A DNA stretch of 64,000 bases from Phormidesmis priestleyi ULC007 (GTDB lineage: Bacteria > Cyanobacteriota > Cyanobacteriia > Leptolyngbyales > Leptolyngbyaceae), in contig NZ_MPPI01000017.1 of NCBI RefSeq assembly GCF_001895925.1, positions 20,877 through 84,876 of the forward strand. Reading direction: 5' to 3'. The translations under genes and the position numbers were made by a program. Positions 8,452 through 17,517 of the stretch are shown here, piece by piece (position 1 is the stretch's first letter; each line of letters starts with the position of its first letter). The notes beneath the pieces were generated by a model. It saw nothing but the letters and a program-made list of their open reading frames with translations. It had not been told where the DNA came from and did no database searches.

Positions 8452-9297
8452 TCAAAGTCTCGTGCTGACCGGGTTGCGTTTCGTGAACCGATAGAGGATC
8501 GATCGCCAGGCAAACTGTGGCAGTGCCAGCATTCTTCGCCAGCGCCAGGGTTCTTGATAGAGGCGATAAACCCACTCTAAATGGTTATCTCTCAGCCAGC
8601 CGGGAGCGCGAGTTTTGGTACCTGCCCAAATGTCAAAGCTGCCGCCCACCCCCATCCACAGCGATTGGGGGCAGAGGTGACGGTGCGCCGCGATCCACAA
8701 TTCTTGACGAGGAACGCCCAAGCCCACAAAAATAATCTGCGGCTGTAGCGTTTGTAGAGTCTTGAGAAAAGCAGGTTCTTCTTGAGCAGAAAGATAGCCG
8801 TTTTGCACGCCCGCGATCGTCAACCCCGATAACTGTTTTTGCCACTGGTCAGCGGCGATTTGAGCCACGTCTGGGGCACCTCCAAAAAAGAAAACTGAGA
8901 GAGCCGGGTTTGAAGAGGACTCGATCGTAGAAGTTTGCTTTGAACCTAGAGATTCTGAACGAAGGTTAAACTGAGCCGCTTTTCTGAGAATCGACTCTGC
9001 CAACTCAATGCCAGGGCATCGGGCAACTCGCTTGCCATAGAGCCGCAGATAAAACACAATGCCTGCCCCATCAGGAATCACCAAGTCAGCGCGATGAATG
9101 ATGTCTGCCAGGGCAAAATTTTGCTCGGCTTGCATGGTCATTTCGGCGTTGAGAGTGACGACATGACAGCCCAAACGCTGATCGAGGCGATCGAGTAACC
9201 AGCCAGAATAATCGTCTCGCAAGTGTATGGGCAACCCCATGACCGAAAATTGGCGGTCTGTTTTCATCGTTAAATGGCTCACGTTCCTCATCCCCAT
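8452..9297 (-). CDS. WecG/TagA/CpsF-family glycosyltransferase
   Basis: A 281-residue enzyme of glycosyltransferase family 26. Family motifs are VVTLNAEM near the N-terminus, ADLVIPDGAGIV, FFFGGAPDVA, and PQIIFVGLGVPRQE. A C-terminal part LEWVYRLYQEPWRWRRM is typical of members tied to the membrane face. The family transfers N-acetylmannosaminuronic acid or a related sugar onto lipid-linked intermediates for exopolysaccharide or teichoic-acid-like polymers. The exact sugar cannot be read from sequence. A second possible ATG is at 9264. Confidence 0.87.
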   Translation of the reverse strand: MGMRNVSHLTMKTDRQFSVMGLPIHLRDDYSGWLLDRLDQRLGCHVVTLNAEMTMQAEQNFALADIIHRADLVIPDGAGIVFYLRLYGKRVARCPGIELAESILRKAAQFNLRSESLGSKQTSTIESSSNPALSVFFFGGAPDVAQIAADQWQKQLSGLTIAGVQNGYLSAQEEPAFLKTLQTLQPQIIFVGLGVPRQELWIAAHRHLCPQSLWMGVGGSFDIWAGTKTRAPGWLRDNHLEWVYRLYQEPWRWRRMLALPQFAWRSILYRFTKRNPVSTRL

Positions 9298-9353
9298 CAG
9301 CTTATCAAGCTATGGATTTTAACTGACCAACCAAATTTTGCACCCAAATCTGA

Positions 9354-10466
9354 TTAGTGGCTCAACACCAAATTGTCGCGATGCACGATCGTCTCTGCAC
9401 CCTCATAACCCAAGATTATGGGGATCTCTTCAGATTGGTGTCCTTGAATCTTCTGCAACTCTTCGCGGCTGTAGTTCACTAGCCCTTTAGCGATTTCAAG
9501 ACCAGAGCGATCGCATAAAGTCACCGCGTCATGACTCTCAAACTCGCCTTCAACTTGCAGAATTCCGGCAGCGAGTAGAGATTTTCCGGCGTTGGAAATT
9601 GCTTCGACGGCTCCATCATCTAAAATTAGCTTTCCAGTCGAGACTAAGCCGTGAGCGATCCAGCGTTGACGAGCATTAAAGGGGCGAGGTTGCGGTTCAA
9701 ATTGAGTGCCGATCGCTTCTCCTGCCAAAATCTTTAAGAGATTCATCGGCGATCGTCCTTGAGTGATCACGGTTCTCACCCCGGCACCCGTCGCAATTTG
9801 GGCAGCCGCAATCTTTGTCACCATGCCACCTGTGCCCCAGCGAGAACCCGCACTGCCCGTCTGCACCTGAAGCTCTGCGAGTTGCTTGATACTTTGAACC
9901 CGCGAGATCGGTTGAGCATCAGGGTTGCTGCGCGGATCGTCGGAATAGAGGCGATCGACATCGGTGAGCAAAAATAACCAATCTGCATCGACCAAACTGG
10001 CAACTAGCGCTGATAGCGTGTCGTTATCGCCAAATTTGAGTTCATCCACCGCAACCGTATCGTTTTCATTGACGATCGGAACGACTCCCAGTTGCAACAG
10101 CTCTTGAAAGGTGCGGTAGACATTCACATAGCGACTCCGCTCAATCAAGTCGCCACGAGTCAGCAACACTTGCGCGATCGGCTGCTGCATTGCCGTAAAA
10201 AAGTCATCGTAGATTCGCATCAGGCGACCTTGCCCAACGGCGGCAACAGCTTGTTTAAGGGCGATCGATTTAGGGCGATCGGTCATTCCCAGTCTCGCGC
10301 ACCCCACTCCAATGGCTCCTGAAGACACCAGCACTACCTGACTTCCTTGCTGTCGTAAGGTACTGAGAACTTCTACCAAGGCAGCGATTGTGGATAAAGC
10401 GAGTTGACCCGTCTCAGGCTGAGTCAGGCTAGATGTACCAATTTTGACCACTACTGTTTGAGCCAT
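9354..10466 (-). CDS. proB: Glutamate 5-kinase
   Basis: A 370-residue enzyme that phosphorylates glutamate in the first step of proline synthesis. The amino-acid kinase domain (about 1-255) shows [41 protein letters not shown] and [11 protein letters not shown]-terminal PUA domain follows at about 275-360. This full length with a PUA domain is the standard bacterial form. No proA is adjacent. Confidence 0.95.
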   Translation of the reverse strand: MAQTVVVKIGTSSLTQPETGQLALSTIAALVEVLSTLRQQGSQVVLVSSGAIGVGCARLGMTDRPKSIALKQAVAAVGQGRLMRIYDDFFTAMQQPIAQVLLTRGDLIERSRYVNVYRTFQELLQLGVVPIVNENDTVAVDELKFGDNDTLSALVASLVDADWLFLLTDVDRLYSDDPRSNPDAQPISRVQSIKQLAELQVQTGSAGSRWGTGGMVTKIAAAQIATGAGVRTVITQGRSPMNLLKILAGEAIGTQFEPQPRPFNARQRWIAHGLVSTGKLILDDGAVEAISNAGKSLLAAGILQVEGEFESHDAVTLCDRSGLEIAKGLVNYSREELQKIQGHQSEEIPIILGYEGAETIVHRDNLVLSH

Positions 10467-10589
10467 AGCAAATTTAAAATAATGATTAGATGATTGCGAC
10501 TGTTAATCACTAAAGAGATGGAGAATCACTCATGAATTTTGCGCTACGATGAATAGCTAACCATAGAGTAAAGAACCGTAGGGTGCAGG

Positions 10590-10712
10590 ATGGAGAATGT
10601 CGATCGCGAACAAACGGTAAATGTACTAGCATCTATAGTTAAGCACCTGAGAAAACTCAGAACAAGACTTAGTGAAGCACAAATATCACTTAGAGCAAAG
10701 CTAACGCCATGA
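10590..10712 (+). CDS. Possible 40-residue upstream ORF coupled to Uma2
   Basis: An ORF of 40 codons that starts with ATG and overlaps the Uma2 start as ATGA, the usual arrangement for translational coupling. A GGGTGCAGG stretch just before the ATG could serve as a ribosome site. The product is basic and helical (IVKHLRKLRTRLSEAQISL). I do not recognise it. It could be a small antitoxin-like or leader peptide, or simply a chance frame. Confidence 0.35.
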   Translation: MENVDREQTVNVLASIVKHLRKLRTRLSEAQISLRAKLTP

Positions 10713-11287
10713 CCCAAACAAAGCAACGGTTCTCAAGTTTTGAGGAGTATCTTGACGATGACGACGGGACGGATAATGTGTATGAATTGTTCAACGGAGA
10801 ATTAATCGAAGTGCCGCCAGAGCCAGGATTTAATGTCGGAATTGCAGTTTTTCTACTGGCTCAATTTCTTCCACTGGTAGGACATCTGAGAGTCAGACCT
10901 CATGGGCTAGAACTCGAAGTTAGAGGCGAACCGCGCAACCGATTCCCAGATCTGACCATCATTTGTGAACAACATATCGAACAACTGAAACGGCGCAACA
11001 CGATTCGTCTGTCGATGGCTCCTCCATTATTGGTTGTTGAAGTGGTTAGCCCTGGAGACTTGCAGCGAGACCGCGACTATGTGGCAAAACTAGGGCAATA
11101 TGCAGCGATCGCCATCCCCGAATATTGGATCATTGACCCTGAAACTCAAGAGATATCTGTCTGCAATCTGCTCGGTGGAAGCTATGAAGTGAGGGAGTTT
11201 CGAGGAAACGATCGTATTCAACCTCAGCTTGAAATTCTCCAAAGTTTGCAGTTGACGGCTGAAGAGATTTTGAAGGCAGGGGATTAG
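10709..11287 (+). CDS. Uma2-family (DUF820) nuclease-like protein
   Basis: 192 residues of the Uma2 family, which expanded greatly in cyanobacteria and has a PD-(D/E)XK restriction-endonuclease-like fold. The predicted active-site parts are PDLTII and LVVEVVSPGD, with EYWIID further on. The N-terminus FEEYLDDDDGTDNVYELFNGELIEVPP is the usual Uma2 opening. The biological role is not established. It is followed by a DUF6602-like gene, with a second Uma2 gene at 16703-17314. Confidence 0.85.
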   Translation: MTQTKQRFSSFEEYLDDDDGTDNVYELFNGELIEVPPEPGFNVGIAVFLLAQFLPLVGHLRVRPHGLELEVRGEPRNRFPDLTIICEQHIEQLKRRNTIRLSMAPPLLVVEVVSPGDLQRDRDYVAKLGQYAAIAIPEYWIIDPETQEISVCNLLGGSYEVREFRGNDRIQPQLEILQSLQLTAEEILKAGD

Positions 11288-11347
11288 AGGAGCAATGATT
11301 TTTGTAGAACTTAGACGTTAGCTTTCTATAGAGGGAGATAGAAGTAT

Positions 11348-12328
11348 TTGGAAGAAATCAAAAGTCATGATCTTTTCGATTTTATGTCGCAAATCAGCCA
11401 AGAGATGTCCTCGGAGTATGCCCGTATTCAGAAACGTGCTACCGAAGATTCTGGTACTGCTGGAGATCAAGGAGAGGAGAACTGGGCTGAACTATTGAGG
11501 GATTGGTTACCACCTACCTATCAAATTGTGACGAAAGGCAGAATCATAAACCAGGATGGTAATACCAGTCCTCAAGTTGACGTAATCGTACTAAAGTCGT
11601 CTTACCCCAAGAAGCTACTCAATAAGAAGGTTTATTTGGCAGCAGGTGTAGCTGCTGCTTTTGAATGCAAAGTCACTCTCAAGGCTGCTCATATTGCTGA
11701 AGCTTTAGAAAGTTGTGTTGCAATAAAGTCATTCTTCACGCCCAGAAAAGGCTCTCCCTTTAAGGAGCTAAATGCTCCAATATTATATGGGTTACTGGCA
11801 CATTCCCATTATTGGAAGGGCGATAGGTCAACACCAGTTGAAAATATTGAAAATAAACTTGTTGAAGAAGATCGCAGATTGGTTGATCATCCAAGAAAAA
11901 CAATTGACTTGATCTGTGTGGCCGATCTTGGATCTTGGCATTCCTCAAAGAAGACTTTTTTGACACCGAATCAATACCTCAATTTAAGGACTCCACCAAA
12001 TCATTCTGGACGATCGCTTGAAACCACTACTGCATACATAGGACATACAAACAACTTTGAGAATCAAATGGAGCACTTTAAACCAATAGGCGCTTTTATC
12101 TTTTACTTATTTCACAAATTGGCGTGGGAGAATCAAGAGTACCGTAGCCTTGCTGATTATTATGACCTGACTGATATAGCTGGTTCTGGTAGTGGTCCTG
12201 TCAGGTATTGGAACAGCAATATTTATTCTGATGAAATCAAAGTAAAACTTGAGAGATATATAACAGGTGTCGAAAGAAGCATAGTGTCAAATGGTGAACC
12301 CTGGGACGAGTGGCAGATCATGTTTTGA
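11348..12328 (+). CDS. DUF6602-like protein with PD-(D/E)XK nuclease signature
   Basis: A 326-residue protein. The N-terminal half shows a restriction-endonuclease-like layout: Glu44 in GEENW, Asp78 in PQVDVIVL and the pair Glu106-x-Lys108 in AAFECKV. I relate it from memory to DUF6602. I chose the TTG start because GAGGGAGA lies about 11 bases upstream, while the later ATG at 11384 has no ribosome site. Compared with its neighbours the gene is AT-rich and nearly lacks HIP1, which suggests transfer. It lies after a Uma2 gene and before a broken methyltransferase, so a defence or restriction role is possible but unproven. Confidence 0.7.
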   Translation: MEEIKSHDLFDFMSQISQEMSSEYARIQKRATEDSGTAGDQGEENWAELLRDWLPPTYQIVTKGRIINQDGNTSPQVDVIVLKSSYPKKLLNKKVYLAAGVAAAFECKVTLKAAHIAEALESCVAIKSFFTPRKGSPFKELNAPILYGLLAHSHYWKGDRSTPVENIENKLVEEDRRLVDHPRKTIDLICVADLGSWHSSKKTFLTPNQYLNLRTPPNHSGRSLETTTAYIGHTNNFENQMEHFKPIGAFIFYLFHKLAWENQEYRSLADYYDLTDIAGSGSGPVRYWNSNIYSDEIKVKLERYITGVERSIVSNGEPWDEWQIMF

Positions 12329-12391
12329 GATCATTCCTTCTAAACCTCTGCTAAAAAGATCTTCTCTGCGCTTAGTGTCAACCCTAGTAAG

Positions 12392-12919
12392 GCATCAGAA
12401 ATAACGATCGCTGTTGCTCAAAAACTTAACCGTAAATGGATTGGCATCGACATCACTTATTAAAGCATTAGTTTAATTCTCAAACGCCTCGAAGATAGCT
12501 ATGGAGAAGCAGCCGTCTTTAACGTCAAAATGACAGGCATTCCGAGAGACATGAAATCTGCCGAAGCCTTGGCGAACAAGAACGACTTTCAAGTCAAATC
12601 TGGCAAAGTCGATTCTCGTGACATTCGCGATCTCTTGGGCACAATGACCCGCGAAAAAGCCGCCCTTGGCATCTTCATCACCCTCAAAAAACCCACCAAA
12701 GATATGCTGCAAGAAGCCAAAACTTGCGGACTCTATCATCACAAAATTATGGGATGTTCCTATGACAAGATTGCGATCGTCACCATTCAAGACATGATCG
12801 AAAACGGTCTACGATTGCACGTACCTCTCAGCATGGAAGTCCTTAAATCTGCCCAACGCAAAAACCAGGAAGACAATCAGTTACCGATCTTTTTAGAGCA
12901 GATGGACGAAGCCGTGTAG
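12392..12919 (+). pseudogene. Remnant of a site-specific DNA methyltransferase, C-terminal part
   Basis: The frame reads AQKLNRKWIGIDITY, the end of the DNA N-4/N-6 methylase domain, then an in-frame TAA. The same frame resumes with SLILKRLEDSYG and continues to 12919. The later part (FQVKSGKVDSRDIRDLLGTM, then KAALGIFITL) belongs to the C-terminal domain of such methyltransferases. It follows ALANKND too directly, so an internal piece seems deleted. The catalytic DPPY-type motif and everything before it are absent. The reading frame from 12530 may still be translatable but cannot be an active methylase. Confidence 0.75.
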
Positions 12920-13022
12920 ATTGCGGTAACTGCAAAGCAGAAGATCGAGATCAAAGAATTCCGCAGCCCGCTTTTTGCATAGACTAAACTAGATTTTAGG
13001 CGCACTTGCACACCTTAAAATT

Positions 13023-13226
13023 ATGACAACATCACTGCCCGGACAAGACAATGCTGTAGCGAATGCAAAGCCTTCCGCCTCAGAAAACGCCACTAAGCGA
13101 CCGATTTGGGAAATTGTTGCCGAAATTGGCGCTCAGATTCCTGATGAAGAATGGACAACTGTGCCCAGTGATGCCTCCATCAATTACAAACATTATCTGT
13201 ATGATCAGCTCTCGAAAAACTCATGA
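13023..13226 (+). CDS. Putative antitoxin of a PIN-type toxin-antitoxin pair
   Basis: 67 residues with a disordered N-terminus and a conserved-looking core PIWEIVAEIGAQIPDEEW. It ends in ATGA, overlapping the start of the PIN gene, the classic layout of an antitoxin followed by its toxin. There is no recognisable DNA-binding domain. The antitoxin call rests on position and size only. Confidence 0.6.
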   Translation: MTTSLPGQDNAVANAKPSASENATKRPIWEIVAEIGAQIPDEEWTTVPSDASINYKHYLYDQLSKNS

Positions 13227-13639
13227 CGGCTGTGTTTGCTGATGCAGGATATTGGATTGCGCTTTTCAATCCTCATGACGCACTGCATACTAAAGCACTC
13301 ACAGTTTCTCAAGCAATACAGGCTCAACCGATCGTTACAAGTCAAACGGTGTTAGTGGAGTTTCTCAATCACTACGCATCAATGGGTTCAAGATTTCGTC
13401 AACGCGCTGTCGAAGTTGTAGAGCGCCTTCAACAAGAGCCAGATGTTGAAATCATTTCCCAAACCAATGAGCAATTTGATAAGGCTTTGCTTCTCTACGC
13501 ACAGAGACAAGATAAAGAGTAGGGATTCATAGACTGTGCTTCATTTCTGATTATGCCAGAGCGAAGAATTTCACAGGCACTTCCCTACGATGAACACTTT
13601 CGGCAAGCAGGTTTTGTGCCTCTGCTACGGGAGAGCTAA
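13223..13639 (+). pseudogene. PIN-domain toxin interrupted by an internal TAG
   Basis: The N-terminal 99 residues are a PIN ribonuclease domain with acidic residues in FADAGYWIA and VLVEFLN. Translation stops at a TAG after QDKE (13520-13522). The same frame then continues GFIDCASFLIMPERRISQAL to a stop at 13637-13639, and this contains the missing third acidic site, FIDCASF. In homologues I recall, Trp occupies the stop position (KEWG), so one base change TGG to TAG explains it. The truncated toxin lacks a catalytic Asp and is probably inactive. Confidence 0.82.
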
Positions 13640-13705
13640 CAATCTGAAGGCAAGTCGGGACGCATCGCCCACGCCCCTCGATCGCTCAAATTGCTGAAGT
13701 TAACG

Positions 13706-15211
13706 CTAGAGATTGATCACGACTCCTGCAAACTTAAGCAGATCAATCATCTTAAAGTCTCCGGTCGTGCTGAGAGTCGGTATCCACTCAGGATCTTGCT
13801 TCAAATAAGACAAAGAGTCTCCTTCTAGCAAACCAATTAACACCTCTGTAATAATGCGTCCGCCTACCGGACCCATGCGCTTGCCGTCACCCAATACGTC
13901 TGCCTCGCGCAACACGTAAAACCATAGGGGCGTACGGGTATCTAAAACAAAGTGCTTGAGGTCAGCAAGATCGCTTGGCTCAAGAATCTTCTCATTCATT
14001 GCTTTCGCGACGCTCTGACCCGAAGGTACTCGAAATGCTAGATTTCGGAGCAGATTGCGCTGAGCAAGCGACTGAGGCTCCATACCGGGAATACCCGGCA
14101 GATCAAACAGCACTGACGAGAGCCTCGTATCGATCGTTTTGTTAGGACGCGATCGCCCATCTCCAAAATCAAAAAACGTTTGCCAGTCAATAAAGCGGCG
14201 TTTCGATCGTTTACCCCCCCGCAGGTCATTGGGGTCTGGATCATTGGGTGCGGGTGAATTGACTCTGCCGTCATCAAAGATCAGCGCAATAAACTGTTCA
14301 CTATCATCAGGTTTTGCCCCAAAGTTGGCGCGATAGCTGGGACGCACCTGCGAATGCCCAAATCGATAGGCTGCTACCGAAAACTCAACAGGAATGAAGG
14401 GCAAGTTGCGCCAGTTATAAAACTTCCGCCCATGGGTCAAAACGTTTGTGACCATCTCTTGACCTACCGTTTTGGGCAGAAACTCATGCACAATAATCCA
14501 CTGATAGTGCCATCTGACCAAGCGCTGTGCCTCTGCAAAAATCTCATTCGGATTTTTCAATTCTGTTTCTTGCTTGACCCTCGCCACGACTGCGTTGTGA
14601 AACTTCAAAAAGGCAAGGTGGAGTTGAGAGACAATCAAGTTTTCGTCGTTGCGGGGGTCACCAATCAGGGCAACGTTTTGACTGTTGCGAGGTAGATCAA
14701 ATCGGGGTTTGCCATCGCGAGACACGGTACTTGAGTCTGGGATTTCTTCGGTCAGAAAGGTGGTCAGCCCAGAGTCAACGTTTTGATCATATAAGTGAGG
14801 TGAGGCGATCGAACCCGACCCATAAACGTTGTCTAGCGCCAAGGTCGGTGTTCGGAAGTTGGCGATCGTTTCTGGGTCTTGCTGACGTTCTAAACTCGAT
14901 GTAGGGTCGAAGGTCATATCGTGGTCGAGAAACTGACCCAAAAAAGTCATGCCTGCGGTCAGGTTTGGGTTGTTGGGATTTTCCAGACTTTTTTCGGGTT
15001 TGGTAATTAGTCCAACGGGGTCATTGATATCATCTTTGGCATCCATGATGCCGCCTTGTTTACCAATCTCTTTGAGGGCTGCTCGCAAGGTGGGGTTGTC
15101 TCCTGCAAAGGGCGGTAGCGTTGGGAATAGTCGTCCAAACTTTCCTTGGTCGTGGTAGATAGAGCGAGGAGGGTTCTCTCCTCCTAAAGGCATGGCTCCA
15201 TGACGGGTCAT
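13706..15211 (-). CDS. Animal-type heme peroxidase (peroxinectin-like)
   Basis: A 501-residue member of the peroxidase-cyclooxygenase superfamily. The distal His lies in GQFLDHDMTFD, with the calcium-binding region after it. The proximal heme His lies in AYRFGHSQVRPSY. The stretch VSQLHLAFLKFHNAVV is a further family motif. There is no obvious signal peptide, so it may be cytosolic or exported by another route. Such enzymes oxidise halides or phenols with hydrogen peroxide. It stands alone on the minus strand among small toxin-antitoxin fragments. Confidence 0.88.
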   Translation of the reverse strand: MTRHGAMPLGGENPPRSIYHDQGKFGRLFPTLPPFAGDNPTLRAALKEIGKQGGIMDAKDDINDPVGLITKPEKSLENPNNPNLTAGMTFLGQFLDHDMTFDPTSSLERQQDPETIANFRTPTLALDNVYGSGSIASPHLYDQNVDSGLTTFLTEEIPDSSTVSRDGKPRFDLPRNSQNVALIGDPRNDENLIVSQLHLAFLKFHNAVVARVKQETELKNPNEIFAEAQRLVRWHYQWIIVHEFLPKTVGQEMVTNVLTHGRKFYNWRNLPFIPVEFSVAAYRFGHSQVRPSYRANFGAKPDDSEQFIALIFDDGRVNSPAPNDPDPNDLRGGKRSKRRFIDWQTFFDFGDGRSRPNKTIDTRLSSVLFDLPGIPGMEPQSLAQRNLLRNLAFRVPSGQSVAKAMNEKILEPSDLADLKHFVLDTRTPLWFYVLREADVLGDGKRMGPVGGRIITEVLIGLLEGDSLSYLKQDPEWIPTLSTTGDFKMIDLLKFAGVVINL

Positions 15212-15377
15212 ATAAAGGGTTTCCTTACCGCGATCGGTCTAGCTTAAATTCACCTCCAGACTAACCATCAGGTATTAAGAGCGCGAAAATATAACATCTC
15301 GCAGCATATTTCTTGAAGATAAGTAACGCACGATACTGTTTTTTGTAGCTTATAACTGTTACCTCTTGTGATAGTTT

Positions 15378-15566
15378 TCAACGATTTAACTCTGCGATCG
15401 CATCCTCCACAGTTCCTCGAAATACGGTGCCTGCTTGATGAGCGGCTTTCGTTTGAGCAATGTTATTGGCGATTTCTGCACGGCGGTGTTCAATCAGTCG
15501 GCGTTGGATGATTTCGAGCAGCGCGGCTTGATCGTCAATGGAGAGAGATTCGATCGCTTCTAACAT
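15378..15566 (-). CDS. Orphan antitoxin-like small protein
   Basis: 62 residues, strongly helical: MLEAIESLSIDDQAALLEII then a basic helix and a tail RGTVEDAIAELNR. This layout is common for small cyanobacterial proteins annotated as addiction-module components. No toxin gene follows it on the same strand, because the next gene downstream is the peroxidase. Function not shown. Confidence 0.6.
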   Translation of the reverse strand: MLEAIESLSIDDQAALLEIIQRRLIEHRRAEIANNIAQTKAAHQAGTVFRGTVEDAIAELNR

Positions 15567-15699
15567 AGGCGATCGCAGGCGTTTGTTAGATTTGGGAGCG
15601 ATCGCCCTTCCAACAAAACAGCAGTTTCAATTCCTGTTCTAATTCCCTTCTGTATTGCGACAATAGAATAGAGAAGATATATGTCAAGGTAAGGTCATT

Positions 15700-15906
15700 A
15701 TGCAGCTTCGCCAAGACCTTCTAAATTTGATTGAACAGCTTTCTGATGAGCAGTTGGTTTTGTTGATGCCGTTGGTTCTTGCCTTGCGAGATCATCATCA
15801 AGTCAAGCAGGTTTCGAGTGAAGCGTCCGGGGCTTATCAGGCTTGGGTAGGCGCGGAAAATGACGTGTATGATGAACTTTTTGTAGATGAGTTGGCAACG
15901 CAGTGA
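15700..15906 (+). CDS. Antitoxin-like small protein preceding a MazF scrap
   Basis: 68 residues with an N-terminal helix LRQDLLNLIEQLSDEQLVLL and an acidic C-terminus (NDVYDELFVDELATQ). An AAGG lies upstream of the ATG at a usable distance. Its stop region overlaps a GTG frame that encodes a piece of a MazF-type toxin, so it was probably the antitoxin of that pair. The antitoxin role is inferred from position. Confidence 0.55.
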   Translation: MQLRQDLLNLIEQLSDEQLVLLMPLVLALRDHHQVKQVSSEASGAYQAWVGAENDVYDELFVDELATQ

Positions 15907-15960
15907 TCGTGTCTGCGGATATGCTTAATCAGGTTTCGGATGATGTAATGGTGGTGCCTG
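15903..15960 (+). pseudogene. Fragment of a MazF/PemK-type toxin
   Basis: The frame from GTG at 15903 encodes VIVSADMLNQVSDDVMVVP, which resembles the second and third strands of MazF/PemK ribonucleases (pattern PxVIVS...LN...VMVVP). The N-terminal 30 or so residues and everything after it are missing. The frame then reads into unrelated sequence. It overlaps the end of the antitoxin-like gene, where the toxin would be expected. Confidence 0.55.
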
Positions 15961-15961
15961 G

Positions 15962-16177
15962 TTGTTGGGATATACCTGCAAAGACATTTGTAGCATTCTT
16001 TATGGTGCTAACAACAGCGATACCTTACGCCCAGGACTCGCGAAATATCTATACCCACTGATCGGCGATCTGATTCGTGATCGCACCCAACAAGAACCAG
16101 GTAAAATCACAGGCGTTGTCGTCCTAGTCCAGCTAGAAAAGTTGGGTTATCGGAAAGCCTTGATGAGCGAAGACTGA
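15962..16177 (+). CDS. Hypothetical protein fragment
   Basis: A frame of 71 codons starting with TTG. The product GYTCKDICSILYGANNSDTL and on through YLYPLIGDLIRDRT looks like a real helical domain, not random sequence. It joins directly to the MazF scrap, has no ribosome site and no natural start, so it is probably the inner part of a larger gene that was joined here by a deletion. I cannot name the family. From 16178 to 16359 I see no gene. Confidence 0.35.
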   Translation: MLGYTCKDICSILYGANNSDTLRPGLAKYLYPLIGDLIRDRTQQEPGKITGVVVLVQLEKLGYRKALMSED

Positions 16178-16359
16178 GACTCTGTTTTGGATAACTAAAC
16201 GATCGCCGCCCTACGCGCAGTTGATCTAGCATCCTGCCAGGGTGCAGTCGGGCTGTGGTACAGACAAACGACCATACTGCACTTAATCAACACATTACTA
16301 AAACCGTTGAGTTGAGCAAACTGCTATTACGATCACGCAAACTGCTTTACGCACTCATC

Positions 16360-16602
16360 TCAGCTACCTAGCGAACTAAAATCATTGGGAATCTCATCGG
16401 CTGAGATCTGCAATACTTGCATCATCGCTTTCCACTGACGAGGCGTGAGTTTCGCTTCCGTTTCGCCAGAGATCCATCTCTGATAGGTGCGAAGGGGAAC
16501 GCCACAATGCACCGCAAACTCAGCTTGAGAAAAATGGGTTCGTTCGACTCTCAAAGCTTCGATCGGCGATTGGCTGTCTTGGGGGCGGCGATCTTTGTTC
16601 AC
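16360..16602 (-). CDS. XRE-type helix-turn-helix regulator
   Basis: About 80 residues from a GTG start. The helix-turn-helix is EALRVERTHFSQAEFAVHCG then VPLRTYQRWISGETEAKLTP, followed by RQWKAMMQVLQISADEIPND. This ending is common in small cyanobacterial XRE regulators. The frame stays open far upstream into the Uma2 gene, but that part is out-of-frame Uma2 sequence, so I place the start at the GTG; a TTG two codons earlier is also possible. It lies about 100 bases downstream of the Uma2 gene on the same strand. Confidence 0.65.
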   Translation of the reverse strand: MNKDRRPQDSQSPIEALRVERTHFSQAEFAVHCGVPLRTYQRWISGETEAKLTPRQWKAMMQVLQISADEIPNDFSSLGS

Positions 16603-16702
16603 TCTCAAAATATTGACGCGCCATATTGCCGGATTGATAGGTGACGTGTCATATCGTTTACGAGATGGTTTACCTCTAAGAGCAGCTAAACATAAACTTC
16701 TT

Positions 16703-17314
16703 CTAAACCCCAGCCGCAAAGATTTGTTCTGCGGTAAGCGCCAACTCTGGAAAGGTGTCAGAAATAACCCGATCTTTTCCCCGAAATTGCTGCACTTGAT
16801 ACTCGCCTTCCATCCACTGATAAACCGAAATCGTCGGCTGTTTGGGAGAGCCAATATATCGCTTTGCACCCAATCCTTTAAAATCGACAATCCAATACTC
16901 AGGAATGCTCATCCGTTCGTAGTCTGTCACCTTGTTTCCATAGTCGGTGTTCCAATTGGTACTCACCACTTCTACGACTAGTTTGATCGATTTGCCATGC
17001 TCGATCGTCGATGATTTCTTCCAGCGGGGTTCATCCTGAAGTGCCCCTCGGTCTAAAACAAGAATGTCTGGTTGGTAGCCACTGTCTTCGCCGGGAGGCT
17101 TAACCAGGTAAGTTCTGGGAATGATATAAGGCAATTGCAGCCGTCGAACTTCCAGAAACAATTCACCTGTAGTAAATGCGGTTACTTCTTCGTGATCACC
17201 TGTTGGCAGCATTTCAGCGATCGCTCCTCTATAGAGTTCGTAGCGCCCTGCTCGATCGGGATACCACTCTACAAACTCCTCAAAACTCATAAATTTTGGC
17301 GAAGCTTGAAACAT
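16703..17314 (-). CDS. Uma2-family (DUF820) nuclease-like protein
   Basis: About 203 residues. The opening FMSFEEFVEWYPDRAGRYEL is the usual Uma2 N-terminus. The predicted PD-(D/E)XK site is YQPDILVLDR and LVVEVVSTNW, followed by IPEYWIVDF. The start at 17314 is supported by GAGAGG about ten bases upstream. It may be co-transcribed with the XRE-type gene downstream. Its role is not established. It is the second Uma2 gene in this accessory stretch. Confidence 0.85.
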   Translation of the reverse strand: MFQASPKFMSFEEFVEWYPDRAGRYELYRGAIAEMLPTGDHEEVTAFTTGELFLEVRRLQLPYIIPRTYLVKPPGEDSGYQPDILVLDRGALQDEPRWKKSSTIEHGKSIKLVVEVVSTNWNTDYGNKVTDYERMSIPEYWIVDFKGLGAKRYIGSPKQPTISVYQWMEGEYQVQQFRGKDRVISDTFPELALTAEQIFAAGV

Positions 17315-17517
17315 AGTGCTTGCCTCTCTCATCTTTCAACTGATATTACGATAACGCGAACTGAAAAACTTTCCAGTGTTTGATGGAAAGTTTCCAGCCT
17401 TCTATCCTAGGATTCGTGATACATTAACCCCAATCCTTCCGCTTAAACAGGTATCCAATCTTGAGGTTAAAGGGTAAAGGTAGATCATCGTTTAGTCCGC
17501 ATGATTTGCCGAACAAG

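Noticed and set aside
12473..12790. A 105-codon minus-strand frame
   Set aside because: It is the antisense shadow of the methyltransferase remnant, which has clear protein similarity on the plus strand.
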